From: an archaeon
GTDB lineage: Archaea; Thermoproteota; Nitrososphaeria; Nitrososphaerales; CADDZS01
Length of the DNA stretch: 14,524 nt
Direction: 5' to 3'
NCBI GenBank assembly: GCA_021806865.1
Contig: JAKAPU010000053.1
Location: 1 to 14,524, forward strand
Shown: positions 8,192-14,210 of the stretch, piece after piece
Layout: every line of letters begins with the position of its first letter
Numbering within the stretch: the first letter of the stretch is position 1
Translations under genes and position numbers: made by a program
Notes under the pieces: generated by a model
Told to the model about the DNA's origin: nothing
What the model saw: the letters and a program-made list of their open reading frames with translations, nothing else
Databases searched by the model: none

Positions 8192-8869
8192 CTATTCGAT
8201 CGGAACGGCCACAGCTCTGCAAGGAGCGCCGTCTCGTCCTTGGAGCTTGAGCGGAAGTGCGATGAACAATACTCTCTGGCCGCCAAACACCTTCAGGTTC
8301 TTGTTCAAAGACTCAACGATGTAGATTCCGTTTCGAAGTAGTGTCTTGTGAGAATCCGCTGAAGGGGCCTTGAACTTCTCAACGCTCAGAGTATCTATTC
8401 CAAATCCGCGCACCTTCTTGCTAACGAGATAATCGGCGCCATCCGGTGCAAGATACGTGAAGTTACTGTTCACTTCTGGGTTCCCCCACTTGTCGCTGGT
8501 TCCGGTGTAACAGAGAAGTATGTCATTCTCCTTTAGCTTTGAGCCTATCGATTGTAGATCGTCTGACCAGATTCCGCTACCAATTGGCTTTGACGAGAAA
8601 TCAGCAACGTAGGCCTCTCCGATGAACCTAGAAGGAGGCATTTGATCCACTGTCGTGCCTCCCTGGATGAAATGCATCGGTGCGTCTACATGAGTACCGG
8701 TGTGCGAACCAAGGACAAGTCGAGTCAGGTTGACGCCGTTCTTCTCAAGAGTGGCCGCTGGTACAAACGATGGCTCCGGATCACCAGGATACACCGGCAT
8801 CCCGTTAGTCAAATCTTGGCTCAAGTCCACAGATCTGTCAAATCTATACAAGAGGAAGCGCCGAAGCAA
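8192..8869 (-). CDS. Cyclase family protein (kynurenine formamidase-like metal hydrolase)
   Basis: Member of the cyclase/kynurenine-formamidase superfamily, metal-dependent hydrolases of amide or lactone bonds. It has 225 residues. The family start SVDLSQDLTNGMPVYPGDP is at 13-31, and the metal motif SHTGTHVDAPMHF at 55-67 (H56, H60, D62, H66). FGIDTLSVE near 147 and the closing DGAPCRAVAVPIE are also typical. No signal peptide is evident. TTG 8869 is the first start; TTG 8851 (MYRFDRSVDLSQ) is equally plausible and leaves more room for the promoter at 8887-8903. It leads a two-gene unit with the deacetylase. N-formylkynurenine hydrolysis is one possibility, but no tryptophan catabolism genes are nearby, so the substrate is open. 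Confidence 0.88.
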   Translation of the reverse strand: MLRRFLLYRFDRSVDLSQDLTNGMPVYPGDPEPSFVPAATLEKNGVNLTRLVLGSHTGTHVDAPMHFIQGGTTVDQMPPSRFIGEAYVADFSSKPIGSGIWSDDLQSIGSKLKENDILLCYTGTSDKWGNPEVNSNFTYLAPDGADYLVSKKVRGFGIDTLSVEKFKAPSADSHKTLLRNGIYIVESLNKNLKVFGGQRVLFIALPLKLQGRDGAPCRAVAVPIE

Positions 8870-8886
8870 ATTTAGTGGCGGGCTTT

Positions 8887-8903
8887 CCTAAACCTTTCCA
8901 GAT
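8887..8903 (-). promoter_or_regulatory. Probable promoter (BRE and TATA) of the cyclase-deacetylase unit
   Basis: On the minus strand ATCTGGAAAGG is followed by TTTAGG, resembling a purine-rich BRE plus a weak TATA box. The 14-base string ATCTGGAAAGGTTT (8903-8890) recurs exactly in front of the zinc-ribbon gene (10168-10155). The TATA part is centred 21 bases before TTG 8869 and 39 before TTG 8851. Confidence 0.45.
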
Positions 8904-8974
8904 GATACACCAATCGTCGAAATCACACTTTGAGCCTAGTCGGAATGTGGCAGCGGCCCTTCTTGGCTAGTTAA

Positions 8975-9006
8975 GACTAAATAGTCCAAAATACGCAAGG
9001 CTTGCG
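8975..9006 (+). promoter_or_regulatory. Promoter region of rps10 with two inverted repeats
   Basis: AAAATA (8988-8993) is a candidate TATA box 34 bases before TTG 9024. It is flanked by GACTA-AA-TAGTC (8975-8986) and by CGCAAG-G-CTTGCG (8994-9006). The second would overlap the region between TATA box and transcript start, as operators often do. Inverted repeats of this size occur by chance, so only their placement is suggestive. Confidence 0.4.
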
Positions 9007-9023
9007 AAAGAGTCGTTACGAAA

Positions 9024-9338
9024 TTGGCACAGTTTGCACGTGTGAAGCTTACTAGTACAAACCTTGAAGGCTTGGAAGAGGTCTGCAGGGAGATTAAGGA
9101 TATTACCGAAAAGACCGGCGTGAAGGTGAAAGGTCCCCAACCACTTCCAACCAAGAAACTGAAAATCTCTACTCTAAAGTCCCCCTGCGGTGAAGGAACG
9201 AAGACCTGGGACAAGTGGGAAATGAGGATTCACCGAAGGTTGATTGATCTTGATGCTGACGATAGGACCATGAGGCAGCTGATGCGTCTCCGCGTGCCCG
9301 AAGACGTCTTTATCGAAGTTAACCTCAGCACAAAGTAA
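9024..9338 (+). CDS. rps10: Ribosomal protein S10 (uS10)
   Basis: Small-subunit head protein. It has 104 residues, normal for archaea. Typical parts are FARVKLTSTNLEGLEEVCREI, TGVKVKGPQPLPTKKLKIST, then SPCGEGTKTWDKWEMRIHRRLID and the ending LMRLRVPEDVFIEVNLSTK. The TTG start gives MAQFARVKL; upstream the frame runs to a TAG at 8982 without any ATG, so TTG is the credible start. In most archaea this gene directly follows EF-1alpha; here two minus-strand genes lie between and rps10 appears to use its own promoter. Confidence 0.96.
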   Translation: MAQFARVKLTSTNLEGLEEVCREIKDITEKTGVKVKGPQPLPTKKLKISTLKSPCGEGTKTWDKWEMRIHRRLIDLDADDRTMRQLMRLRVPEDVFIEVNLSTK

Positions 9339-9571
9339 TTCTCATACAGATCTTAGATGCTGGTTTACCGAATCAGCAGATCACGCAGGTTACAATTTTT
9401 CGAAGACGTTAGTCTCTGCTCTAATCACTTTGAATTGCAAATTGTGCAAATGGTAAATGCTTGCAAAGCGATCGAAGAAGCGATGACTATGTTTCGAGAA
9501 TTGGGTAGCCTCTAACGGTTCGCTTGACGCAAGTCATTGGCTGTAAGAACTTGAACTAGCCTAATATTGGA
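9339..9571. other. Sparse intergenic region after rps10
   Basis: No tRNA or clear promoter was found, and no long ORF. The one coding candidate is an ATG ORF on the plus strand at 9357-9515 (52 residues, starting MLVYRISRSRRLQFFEDV and ending EEAMTMFRELGSL). Its second half looks helical, but it has no good TATA box at the right distance and matches no family I know, so I do not call it a gene. A 5-base inverted repeat CTAAT-ATTGG-ATTAG (9561-9575) covers the end of the minus-strand small ORF that follows. Confidence 0.4.
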
Positions 9572-9718
9572 TTAGCTCTTTCTTCTCCCTCTTCGCAGGG
9601 ATTCCTGGTTCCTTATCTGATCACAAACCAGACAGCTTGTTCCGCCAAATGCATTCACCTGAAGTCTGACCTTATGGTGGTCGCAGACTTGCTTAGATTG
9701 TGTTTCCATATTATCCAT
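9572..9718 (-). CDS. Probable small zinc-binding protein (48 residues)
   Basis: Short ORF with an ATG start. It contains CDHH at 12-15 and CLVC at 29-32, giving a C-x2-H...C-x2-C arrangement with 13 residues between the pairs, the spacing of a small zinc ribbon or knuckle. The 16 residues after it are basic (RRGRRKS at the end), as in nucleic-acid-binding mini-proteins. A TATA box CTTATAC (9745-9739) is centred 24 bases before the ATG, right for a leaderless archaeal transcript. A second in-frame ATG at codon 4 exists. I do not recognise the family; function is unknown. Metal-ligand pattern plus promoter position make it more likely real than not. Confidence 0.55.
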   Translation of the reverse strand: MDNMETQSKQVCDHHKVRLQVNAFGGTSCLVCDQIRNQESLRRGRRKS

Positions 9719-9913
9719 ACAGAAGATTAACACTCCTGGTATAAGAACTAGTCAACGACCTAGTGCAAGTCAGTTGTGTCGTCCGTTATGCCTTAAAGTG
9801 GATTGAAGACTTTCAGAAAACTGAATGTTGGGTTGCGACTTTTGCCACTGAACTTGGGCAAAGATCAGCTTGCTACAGTGACGAAAGAGCCTGATTCCTT
9901 GTCGTCTGGGATT
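9719..9913. other. Intergenic region without recognised gene
   Basis: Apart from the TATA box at 9739-9745 nothing is recognised. Both strands lack ORFs with plausible starts, and no T-rich terminator follows the zinc-ribbon gene on the minus strand. Confidence 0.4.
9739..9745 (-). promoter_or_regulatory. TATA box of the 48-residue ORF
   Basis: CTTATAC on the minus strand, centred 24 bases upstream of ATG 9718, consistent with transcription starting at or next to the start codon. Confidence 0.45.
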
Positions 9914-10123
9914 CTACTTCTTTGAGGAGAGCCACCACTCGAGGTACTCGCTCTGCTCCGCTCTCTTCTTTCTGCTTTCGTCGGTTTCTCTGCGAAGCTT
10001 GTCTCGGATGTTCGTAAGCTCGTCTCTTGTGACATACAAGCCGCAGCCTTTGCATACATAGCGTTTGGCGGTAGAATCAAAGAAAAGTGAGGCACCACAC
10101 TCTGGGCATGATTGTTCTGGCAT
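9914..10123 (-). CDS. Zinc-ribbon domain protein (69 residues)
   Basis: Small protein with a classic zinc ribbon in the first 27 residues: CPECG (6-10) and CKGCG (24-28), separated by a short beta hairpin (SLFFDSTAKRYV). The rest is a charged helix rich in Arg, Lys and Glu, ending EYLEWWLSSKK. This layout (N-terminal ribbon plus helix) is common in archaeal mini-proteins that bind nucleic acid or protein, but no specific role can be given. The ATG is preceded by a BRE/TATA pair at 10151-10168, so it can be transcribed apart from arginase, whose stop lies 57 bases upstream on the same strand. Confidence 0.85.
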   Translation of the reverse strand: MPEQSCPECGASLFFDSTAKRYVCKGCGLYVTRDELTNIRDKLRRETDESRKKRAEQSEYLEWWLSSKK

Positions 10124-10150
10124 CGCAAAAGAAAGTTGGCGTTTCTGTGG

Positions 10151-10168
10151 ATTAAAACCTTTCCAGAT
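10151..10168 (-). promoter_or_regulatory. BRE/TATA promoter of the zinc-ribbon gene
   Basis: On the minus strand ATCTGGAAAGG (BRE-like) leads into TTTTAAT, centred about 31 bases before ATG 10123, allowing a transcript with almost no leader. Its first 14 bases are identical to the element before the cyclase gene. Confidence 0.6.
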
Positions 10169-10180
10169 TGGAATAAATGC

Positions 10181-11083
10181 TCAAATGATCTTCTTGCCCA
10201 TCGCAGAGAGTATCAGCTCGACGGCAAGCTCGGCGGTTCTGTTTTGCTCATCCAAAATGGGATTTACTTCGACCATTTCAAGCGAACGTATGACTCCTGC
10301 CTCGTAAAGCATCTCCATTGCGAGGTGAGCCTCCCTGTAGGTCACTCCTCCACGCACGGGAGTCCCGACACCGGGGGCATCACTTGGATCCACAACGTCA
10401 AGGTCAAAGCTAACATGGATGGGTTCGTGTTTGCTTCCGCTCGCAATCTTGATTGCTTCGTTCATTATCGACTTCATTCCCTTTCGATCAATGTCTGACA
10501 TGCTGAAGACGCGAATACCTGCCTTCTTTAGGTTAGAGCGCTCGTCGGGATCCAGTTGTCTCGCCCCCACTATTACAGTTCTTTTTGGGTCAACTGATTG
10601 CTTGGGCCACGGTGGCGTGGGAAACCACTTTGAGCCCTGGCCGGAGGAGAGTGCAAGGCTCATGCCGTGTATGTTTCCACTCGGGGTGATGTCGGGCGTG
10701 TTGAAATCACCGTGGGCATCGAGCCATATCACGCCTGTTGACTTACCCGTCGCAGCGTGGATCCCTGCAAAGGTTCCCATCGCAATTGAATGATCTCCTC
10801 CAAGAACAATTGGAATCTTCTTTGCAATGAGTCCTGCGTACACGACCTTTGAAAGACTAAGGCAGACTTGTTTGACCTCGCTCAAGTACTTGGCGTTGGC
10901 ATACTCTATCTTGCTTGCCTCGACTATCGGCGCGTCAATGTTGTCCATGTCTTCCACTTTGTGGCCGATTGCTCTGAGCTTCTCGGAAAGGCCAGCATAG
11001 CGTATTGCAGAGGGCCCCATGTCCACTCCTCTTCTATCCGCACCGAGGTCCATAGGGACTCCGATTATCTGAATTTCAGCCAA
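10181..11083 (-). CDS. rocF: Arginase
   Basis: Binuclear manganese enzyme that hydrolyses arginine to ornithine and urea. From TTG 11083 it has 300 residues, the family length, starting MAEIQIIGVPMDLGADRRGVDMGPSAIR. Metal ligands are complete: GGDHS (H97), DAHGD (D122, H124, D126) and SFDLD (D207, D209). NTPDITPSGNIHG (N128, S135, N137, H139) is the arginase-type substrate loop binding the alpha-amino and carboxyl groups, unlike agmatinase. MVEVNP supplies the catalytic-site Glu (E242), and GTPVRGGVTYREA is conserved. In-frame ATG 11122 would add 13 residues and fits a TATA-like TTTATG at 11154-11149, so it remains possible. Divergent from the formamidase gene; zinc-ribbon gene downstream. 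Role in arginine catabolism or ornithine/polyamine supply is inferred. Confidence 0.92.
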   Translation of the reverse strand: MAEIQIIGVPMDLGADRRGVDMGPSAIRYAGLSEKLRAIGHKVEDMDNIDAPIVEASKIEYANAKYLSEVKQVCLSLSKVVYAGLIAKKIPIVLGGDHSIAMGTFAGIHAATGKSTGVIWLDAHGDFNTPDITPSGNIHGMSLALSSGQGSKWFPTPPWPKQSVDPKRTVIVGARQLDPDERSNLKKAGIRVFSMSDIDRKGMKSIMNEAIKIASGSKHEPIHVSFDLDVVDPSDAPGVGTPVRGGVTYREAHLAMEMLYEAGVIRSLEMVEVNPILDEQNRTAELAVELILSAMGKKII

Positions 11084-11148
11084 ATAGTGACCCGCCTGTC
11101 TTCCAAGGCCAATCCCGCGCATAAGAGCGTTTGCAAATCGCCGAACAG

Positions 11149-11156
11149 CATAAATG
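11149..11156. promoter_or_regulatory. Possible bidirectional TATA element, arginase/formamidase
   Basis: CATAAATG reads as ATAAAT toward formamidase (about 34 bases before TTG 11186) and as TTTATG toward arginase (about 29 bases before ATG 11122). A single element could serve both divergent genes. Inferred from spacing only. Confidence 0.35.
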
Positions 11157-11185
11157 AACTGTTTCGTCTCGTCTCGACGACATAT

Positions 11186-12118
11186 TTGCCCAAAAGAAAT
11201 GTAATCAAAAGAGACACATTTCACTACAAGTGGAGCAAGTCACACAAGCCAGTACTATCAATCAAGCCGGGAGACCGCGTTCACTTTGAAGTCAACGAAG
11301 TGTGCTCTTGGCAGGTTACGAAGAAGAGCACCGCGGAGAGTCTGAATTCGATTGACGATTCAAAGCTCTATCCTCTCGCGGGGCCCGTGTACGTAGAAGG
11401 AGCAAAACCAGGGGATGCTCTTGTAGTCAACATCAAAAGCGTAAAGCCAGCCGATTGGGGTTGGACCGGTATCATGCCCGGTCTGGGTCTGCTTGAAGAG
11501 TTCACGAAACCAGAGCTCTACGTTTGGAAGCTTCGCGCTGGCGCAAAGTATGCGGAGTTTGCAAAAGGAATCAAGGTTCCGTTGAATCCTTTTTGCGGTG
11601 TTTATGGGGTCGCGCCTCGAGAGGATGGTTACTTCGATGTCCTCCCGCCCGGAAAGCACGGTGGGAACATGGACATTAGGCATCTCACTACTGGGAGCAA
11701 GGTTCTGATACCTGTGTATAACGAGGGTGCGCTCTTTTCCGTTTGCGACGTTCACGCGGCTCAGGGCGACGGCGAGGTATGCGTCACTGCAATCGAGTGT
11801 CCGGGAGACGTGACGTTGTCCTTCGATCTTGTAAAGGGTGCAAATCTGAGCTCGCCTTGCTACTTTTCAAAACCGCTCTTCGGATCAAATACGGGACACT
11901 TTGCTACAACGGGGATTGCGCCTGATCTGATGAGCGCGACCAAGGAGGCCGTCCGAAACATGATTACACGATTGGTTGAGGCCAAAGGTCTAACGAAGGA
12001 GCAGGCATACATGCTTTGTTCGGTTGCTGCTGAACTTCGAATTCACGAGGTAGTGGATGCGCCCAACTGGGTCGTGGGGCTCATGATTCCACGAAGTATT
12101 TTCGGCAACTCCATCTAG
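11186..12118 (+). CDS. Acetamidase/formamidase family amidohydrolase
   Basis: Cytoplasmic hydrolase of short aliphatic amides, giving ammonia and formate or acetate. From TTG 11186 it has 310 residues, starting MPKRNVIKRDTFHYKW and then LSIKPGDRVHFEV. Family blocks follow in order: GPVYVEGAKPGDALVV, WGWTGIMPGLGLL, PPGKHGGNMDIRHL (about 154-167), DVHAAQGDGEVC (about 188-199), FATTGIAPDLMSATKEAVRNM, and SVAAELRIHEVVDAPNWVV at the end. The frame stays open upstream to 10868, but that part runs antisense through arginase and lacks family similarity, so it is not included. The stop codon shares CTAG with the convergent MOSC gene. Formamide versus acetamide cannot be told apart. Confidence 0.9.
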   Translation: MPKRNVIKRDTFHYKWSKSHKPVLSIKPGDRVHFEVNEVCSWQVTKKSTAESLNSIDDSKLYPLAGPVYVEGAKPGDALVVNIKSVKPADWGWTGIMPGLGLLEEFTKPELYVWKLRAGAKYAEFAKGIKVPLNPFCGVYGVAPREDGYFDVLPPGKHGGNMDIRHLTTGSKVLIPVYNEGALFSVCDVHAAQGDGEVCVTAIECPGDVTLSFDLVKGANLSSPCYFSKPLFGSNTGHFATTGIAPDLMSATKEAVRNMITRLVEAKGLTKEQAYMLCSVAAELRIHEVVDAPNWVVGLMIPRSIFGNSI

Positions 12119-12825
12119 GCAACGAGTCTTATCGCATCCCCGTTTCCTATCTCGCCAGGTTTTTGTACGAAGGCATACACACCAGCGCAGCCACCATGGT
12201 TCTTCTTGATCGCCTCGAGAACCTGAGGAGCAGCACTCGCGTTTGATGGATCGAGAGTTGGTATCACACAGCGGGAATCTTTCTTGGCAATCTTGATTTC
12301 CGCGTCACCGATCTGGAGAACCTTTCCGACCAGCTTGTCTTCGTAGAATGGTTCCCCAGAGTTCCACTCTGCGTACAGGTTTGCTCTAAATCGTTCAGGG
12401 GCAACGTCCATCGCAACTTCTCTTCCAATCGAATTGATCGTCGAAAGTCCGATCAACGAGACCGGTTTGCTGTCTTTGCATCCGGATTCGTCGAATCTCA
12501 ACACAAGGCTCTTGCTATACTTCGTTTGAAAGTAATCAAGAAGCTCTTCATCGTTAATTTGAAAGACCCTCCCACCCGGTGAATCAACTTCGATCTTTGA
12601 AGATCCGACGAAGCGCGGTTTGAACAAGAGCATCTCACTTGCTTCTCTGGCAGTCATCCAGGGAAATCTTTCGTTCGGCGGATGTTCTTGCACAAATGCA
12701 TAGATGCGATCTCCAGCGATACCGTGCTCGGATAAGCGCGCTCTTTCTAGCTTCTCGCCCGCCATGCTCTTGACTGGATACCTTACAATCCGAACTAGTT
12801 GCCCTATTTCCAACTGACTCCACAA
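12115..12825 (-). CDS. MOSC-domain protein, mARC/YcbX-like molybdenum enzyme
   Basis: 236 residues with an N-terminal MOSC_N barrel (about 8-100: VRIVRYPVKSMAGEKLERA, GIAGDRIYAFV) and a C-terminal MOSC domain (about 105-236). RFRANL (146-151) is typical, and SRCVIPTLDP carries Cys186, the position that ligates molybdenum in this family. CAGVYAFVQKPGEIGNGD closes it. The family (human mARC, bacterial YcbX) reduces N-hydroxylated compounds; there is no ferredoxin domain here, so a separate electron donor would be needed. TTG 12825 fits the TATA box at 12854-12861; TTG 12813 (MEIGQLVRIV) is the alternative. Convergent with formamidase. The substrate is unknown. Confidence 0.88.
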   Translation of the reverse strand: MWSQLEIGQLVRIVRYPVKSMAGEKLERARLSEHGIAGDRIYAFVQEHPPNERFPWMTAREASEMLLFKPRFVGSSKIEVDSPGGRVFQINDEELLDYFQTKYSKSLVLRFDESGCKDSKPVSLIGLSTINSIGREVAMDVAPERFRANLYAEWNSGEPFYEDKLVGKVLQIGDAEIKIAKKDSRCVIPTLDPSNASAAPQVLEAIKKNHGGCAGVYAFVQKPGEIGNGDAIRLVA

Positions 12826-12853
12826 TCGCGATTCTGGAAGGCTCGGTTTCGAC

Positions 12854-12861
12854 CCTATAAG
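12854..12861 (-). promoter_or_regulatory. TATA box of the MOSC gene
   Basis: CTTATAGG on the minus strand, centred about 32 bases before TTG 12825, within the 54-base gap after the membrane-protein gene. It suggests separate transcription with a leader of only a few bases. Confidence 0.5.
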
Positions 12862-12879
12862 CTATCAAGTCGGCATGAT

Positions 12880-13584
12880 TCAAGTGAGGCCGACTACGAA
12901 GTACAATATCAAGATGTCACCCCACTCATCGCCCGCCACCACGGTGTAGATTCCCGGGGTAAACAGATGGTGACCGGCCGACTGGCCGTTTACGGCACTT
13001 CCCGTCCAGCTTCCATTGGCACCAACACTCGCTGTGATCGGATACGGTGTCTGCGGACCGAAAGATGGCGTGACTCCGATTGTTGCGCTGTAACTGTGCG
13101 GCTGGAACAGGTAGTACTTGACATTAAAAGTCGCGGGGCAGTTGTAAACACCTGGATAGTATAGTTCGAGAGGTGTACCAGCCGAAGAAATATTTTGCAA
13201 AGTGTAATATCCTTGGAACAACGCAAAGCCCACTGGATCATTGAGAGTTCCACAGGCGCCCGTTGTCAATCCTTTGATTGGCCAATTCGCCGCGGCCGAG
13301 ACATTGTTCACAGTACCCGGCGAGTTGAAGATCGTGACAGTTGCACCAATACTCTGTCCACGCTGCAACTGAACCGAATTCAAAGATAGACTGAGCTCCA
13401 ATCCGGAAACGGTACTAGAAACAGAAGCAGTCTTGTTGAGACTGCTCACGCTGATGGGTAGGGGCTGCGAGACTAATGGGTTTGACTGGAACGCAAGAGC
13501 CACGTACGCTCCGAAGATCGAAACAGTCATTGCAGCCAAGATTACGGAAGCAACCCAGTAACTCTTGATACTTCTCTCTTCCAT
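12880..13584 (-). CDS. Membrane-anchored extracytoplasmic protein, function unknown
   Basis: 234 residues from ATG 13584. A short charged N-terminus (MEERSIKSYW) is followed by one hydrophobic segment (about 10-32, ILAAMTVSIFGAYVALAF), a signal anchor or uncleaved signal. The rest is a Ser/Thr/Gly/Asn/Val-rich, beta-type ectodomain with four N-glycosylation sequons (NKT, NVS, NIS, NGS) and two cysteines (TGACGT, YNCPAT) that could pair. The C-terminus FTPGIYTVVAGDEWGDILIL resembles the final beta strands of immunoglobulin-like secreted archaeal domains. ATG 13584 was chosen because TAAAATA (13613-13607) lies 26 bases upstream; ATG 13623 would add 13 charged residues and overlap that element. 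No family name can be given. Confidence 0.8.
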   Translation of the reverse strand: MEERSIKSYWVASVILAAMTVSIFGAYVALAFQSNPLVSQPLPISVSSLNKTASVSSTVSGLELSLSLNSVQLQRGQSIGATVTIFNSPGTVNNVSAAANWPIKGLTTGACGTLNDPVGFALFQGYYTLQNISSAGTPLELYYPGVYNCPATFNVKYYLFQPHSYSATIGVTPSFGPQTPYPITASVGANGSWTGSAVNGQSAGHHLFTPGIYTVVAGDEWGDILILYFVVGLT

Positions 13585-13606
13585 CGGTCTGTATTCGCGT
13601 CGATCG

Positions 13607-13613
13607 TATTTTA
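13607..13613 (-). promoter_or_regulatory. TATA box of the membrane-protein gene
   Basis: TAAAATA on the minus strand, centred 26 bases before ATG 13584, the ideal spacing for a leaderless transcript. It supports that ATG over the upstream one. Confidence 0.55.
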
Positions 13614-13925
13614 GTATGCGCATTTGATTGGCTGTTCCGAGACGAAGAACTCCCATTGGAGCGACGCTATTGCCATTCATAACAACAATACAAGACGGCA
13701 ATTGTAATTTGACCGAATCGAATCTGCGCGTAGGCCGTAGTTCATATCGACGAACTAGGTCTTTCAGTTGGAGAGCTTCTCGGTCACTAGTGTCGAGAGT
13801 TCGCTTTCAATATTCTAAACATTGTATTTAGTATGGCTTTGAAAGTATGTGGCAATGAATCTCAAGCGAAAGCAGTTTTGTCGATTTGCATGCGAAGCCT
13901 AATTCTTGAATATGCTGATGCGTCC

Positions 13926-14126
13926 TAAATGCGAGTCTTTGATTTAGCTTTGCTTTTCAAGAAAGATTCCCATGCTATTCGATCTCGATTTTGGCAAAGT
14001 CAGTCTGGGAAGTGTCGGCTGCCGATAAATGCGTGAACGATATTCGGCATGGCCTAAACGCAATTACTAAACCCAGTTCCAAAAACGATCACGAACTTCG
14101 AGTGTGGATGAGAACCAATAAATGCG
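13926..14126. repeat. Three TAAATGCG repeats upstream of kdpA
   Basis: Exact copies at 13926-13933, 14026-14033 and 14119-14126, spaced 100 and 93 bases. The latter two share ATAAATGCG. A fourth, degenerate copy is CCTAAACGC at 14053-14061 (compare CCTAAATGC at 13924). Possible regulator sites; not proven. Confidence 0.4.
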
Positions 14127-14210
14127 AACTCTTGCCTCTAAAACCTTCGTACAAAGGCTTATTTGGCATCTTTTGATGATGGTTCGTTTCATAGTAGTGC
14201 GATGTGAGAG

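Larger units (their letters stand above)
13585..14210. other. 626-base intergenic region upstream of kdpA
   Basis: No convincing gene. The plus-strand ORF at 13991-14176 (61 residues) and a 31-codon ATG ORF at 13832-13927 show no family features. The octamer TAAATGCG occurs three times (13926, 14026, 14119), with a related CCTAAACGC at 14053. TTATTT near 14159 might be a kdpA TATA box. The region is long enough to hold regulatory sites for the divergent membrane-protein and kdpA genes. Confidence 0.5.

Noticed and set aside
9339..9571. tRNA gene after rps10 (GGTTCG near 9517)
   Set aside because: No acceptor stem, T stem or anticodon arm can be built around it.
10868..11185. Upstream open extension of the formamidase frame (106 codons)
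   Set aside because: It runs antisense through the conserved arginase sequence and has no family similarity; the family start is at TTG 11186.
13584..13701. Upstream starts of the membrane protein (273 or 247 residues)
   Set aside because: They would place the TATA box inside the gene and add a charged stretch before the signal anchor.
14021..14048. GCCGA...TCGGC inverted repeat with an 18-base loop
   Set aside because: Only five pairs with a long loop; likely chance.
13991..14176. 61-residue plus-strand ORF beginning TTG GCA
   Set aside because: No TATA box at the right distance, no recognisable motif; the TTG-GCA resemblance to other starts is not enough.
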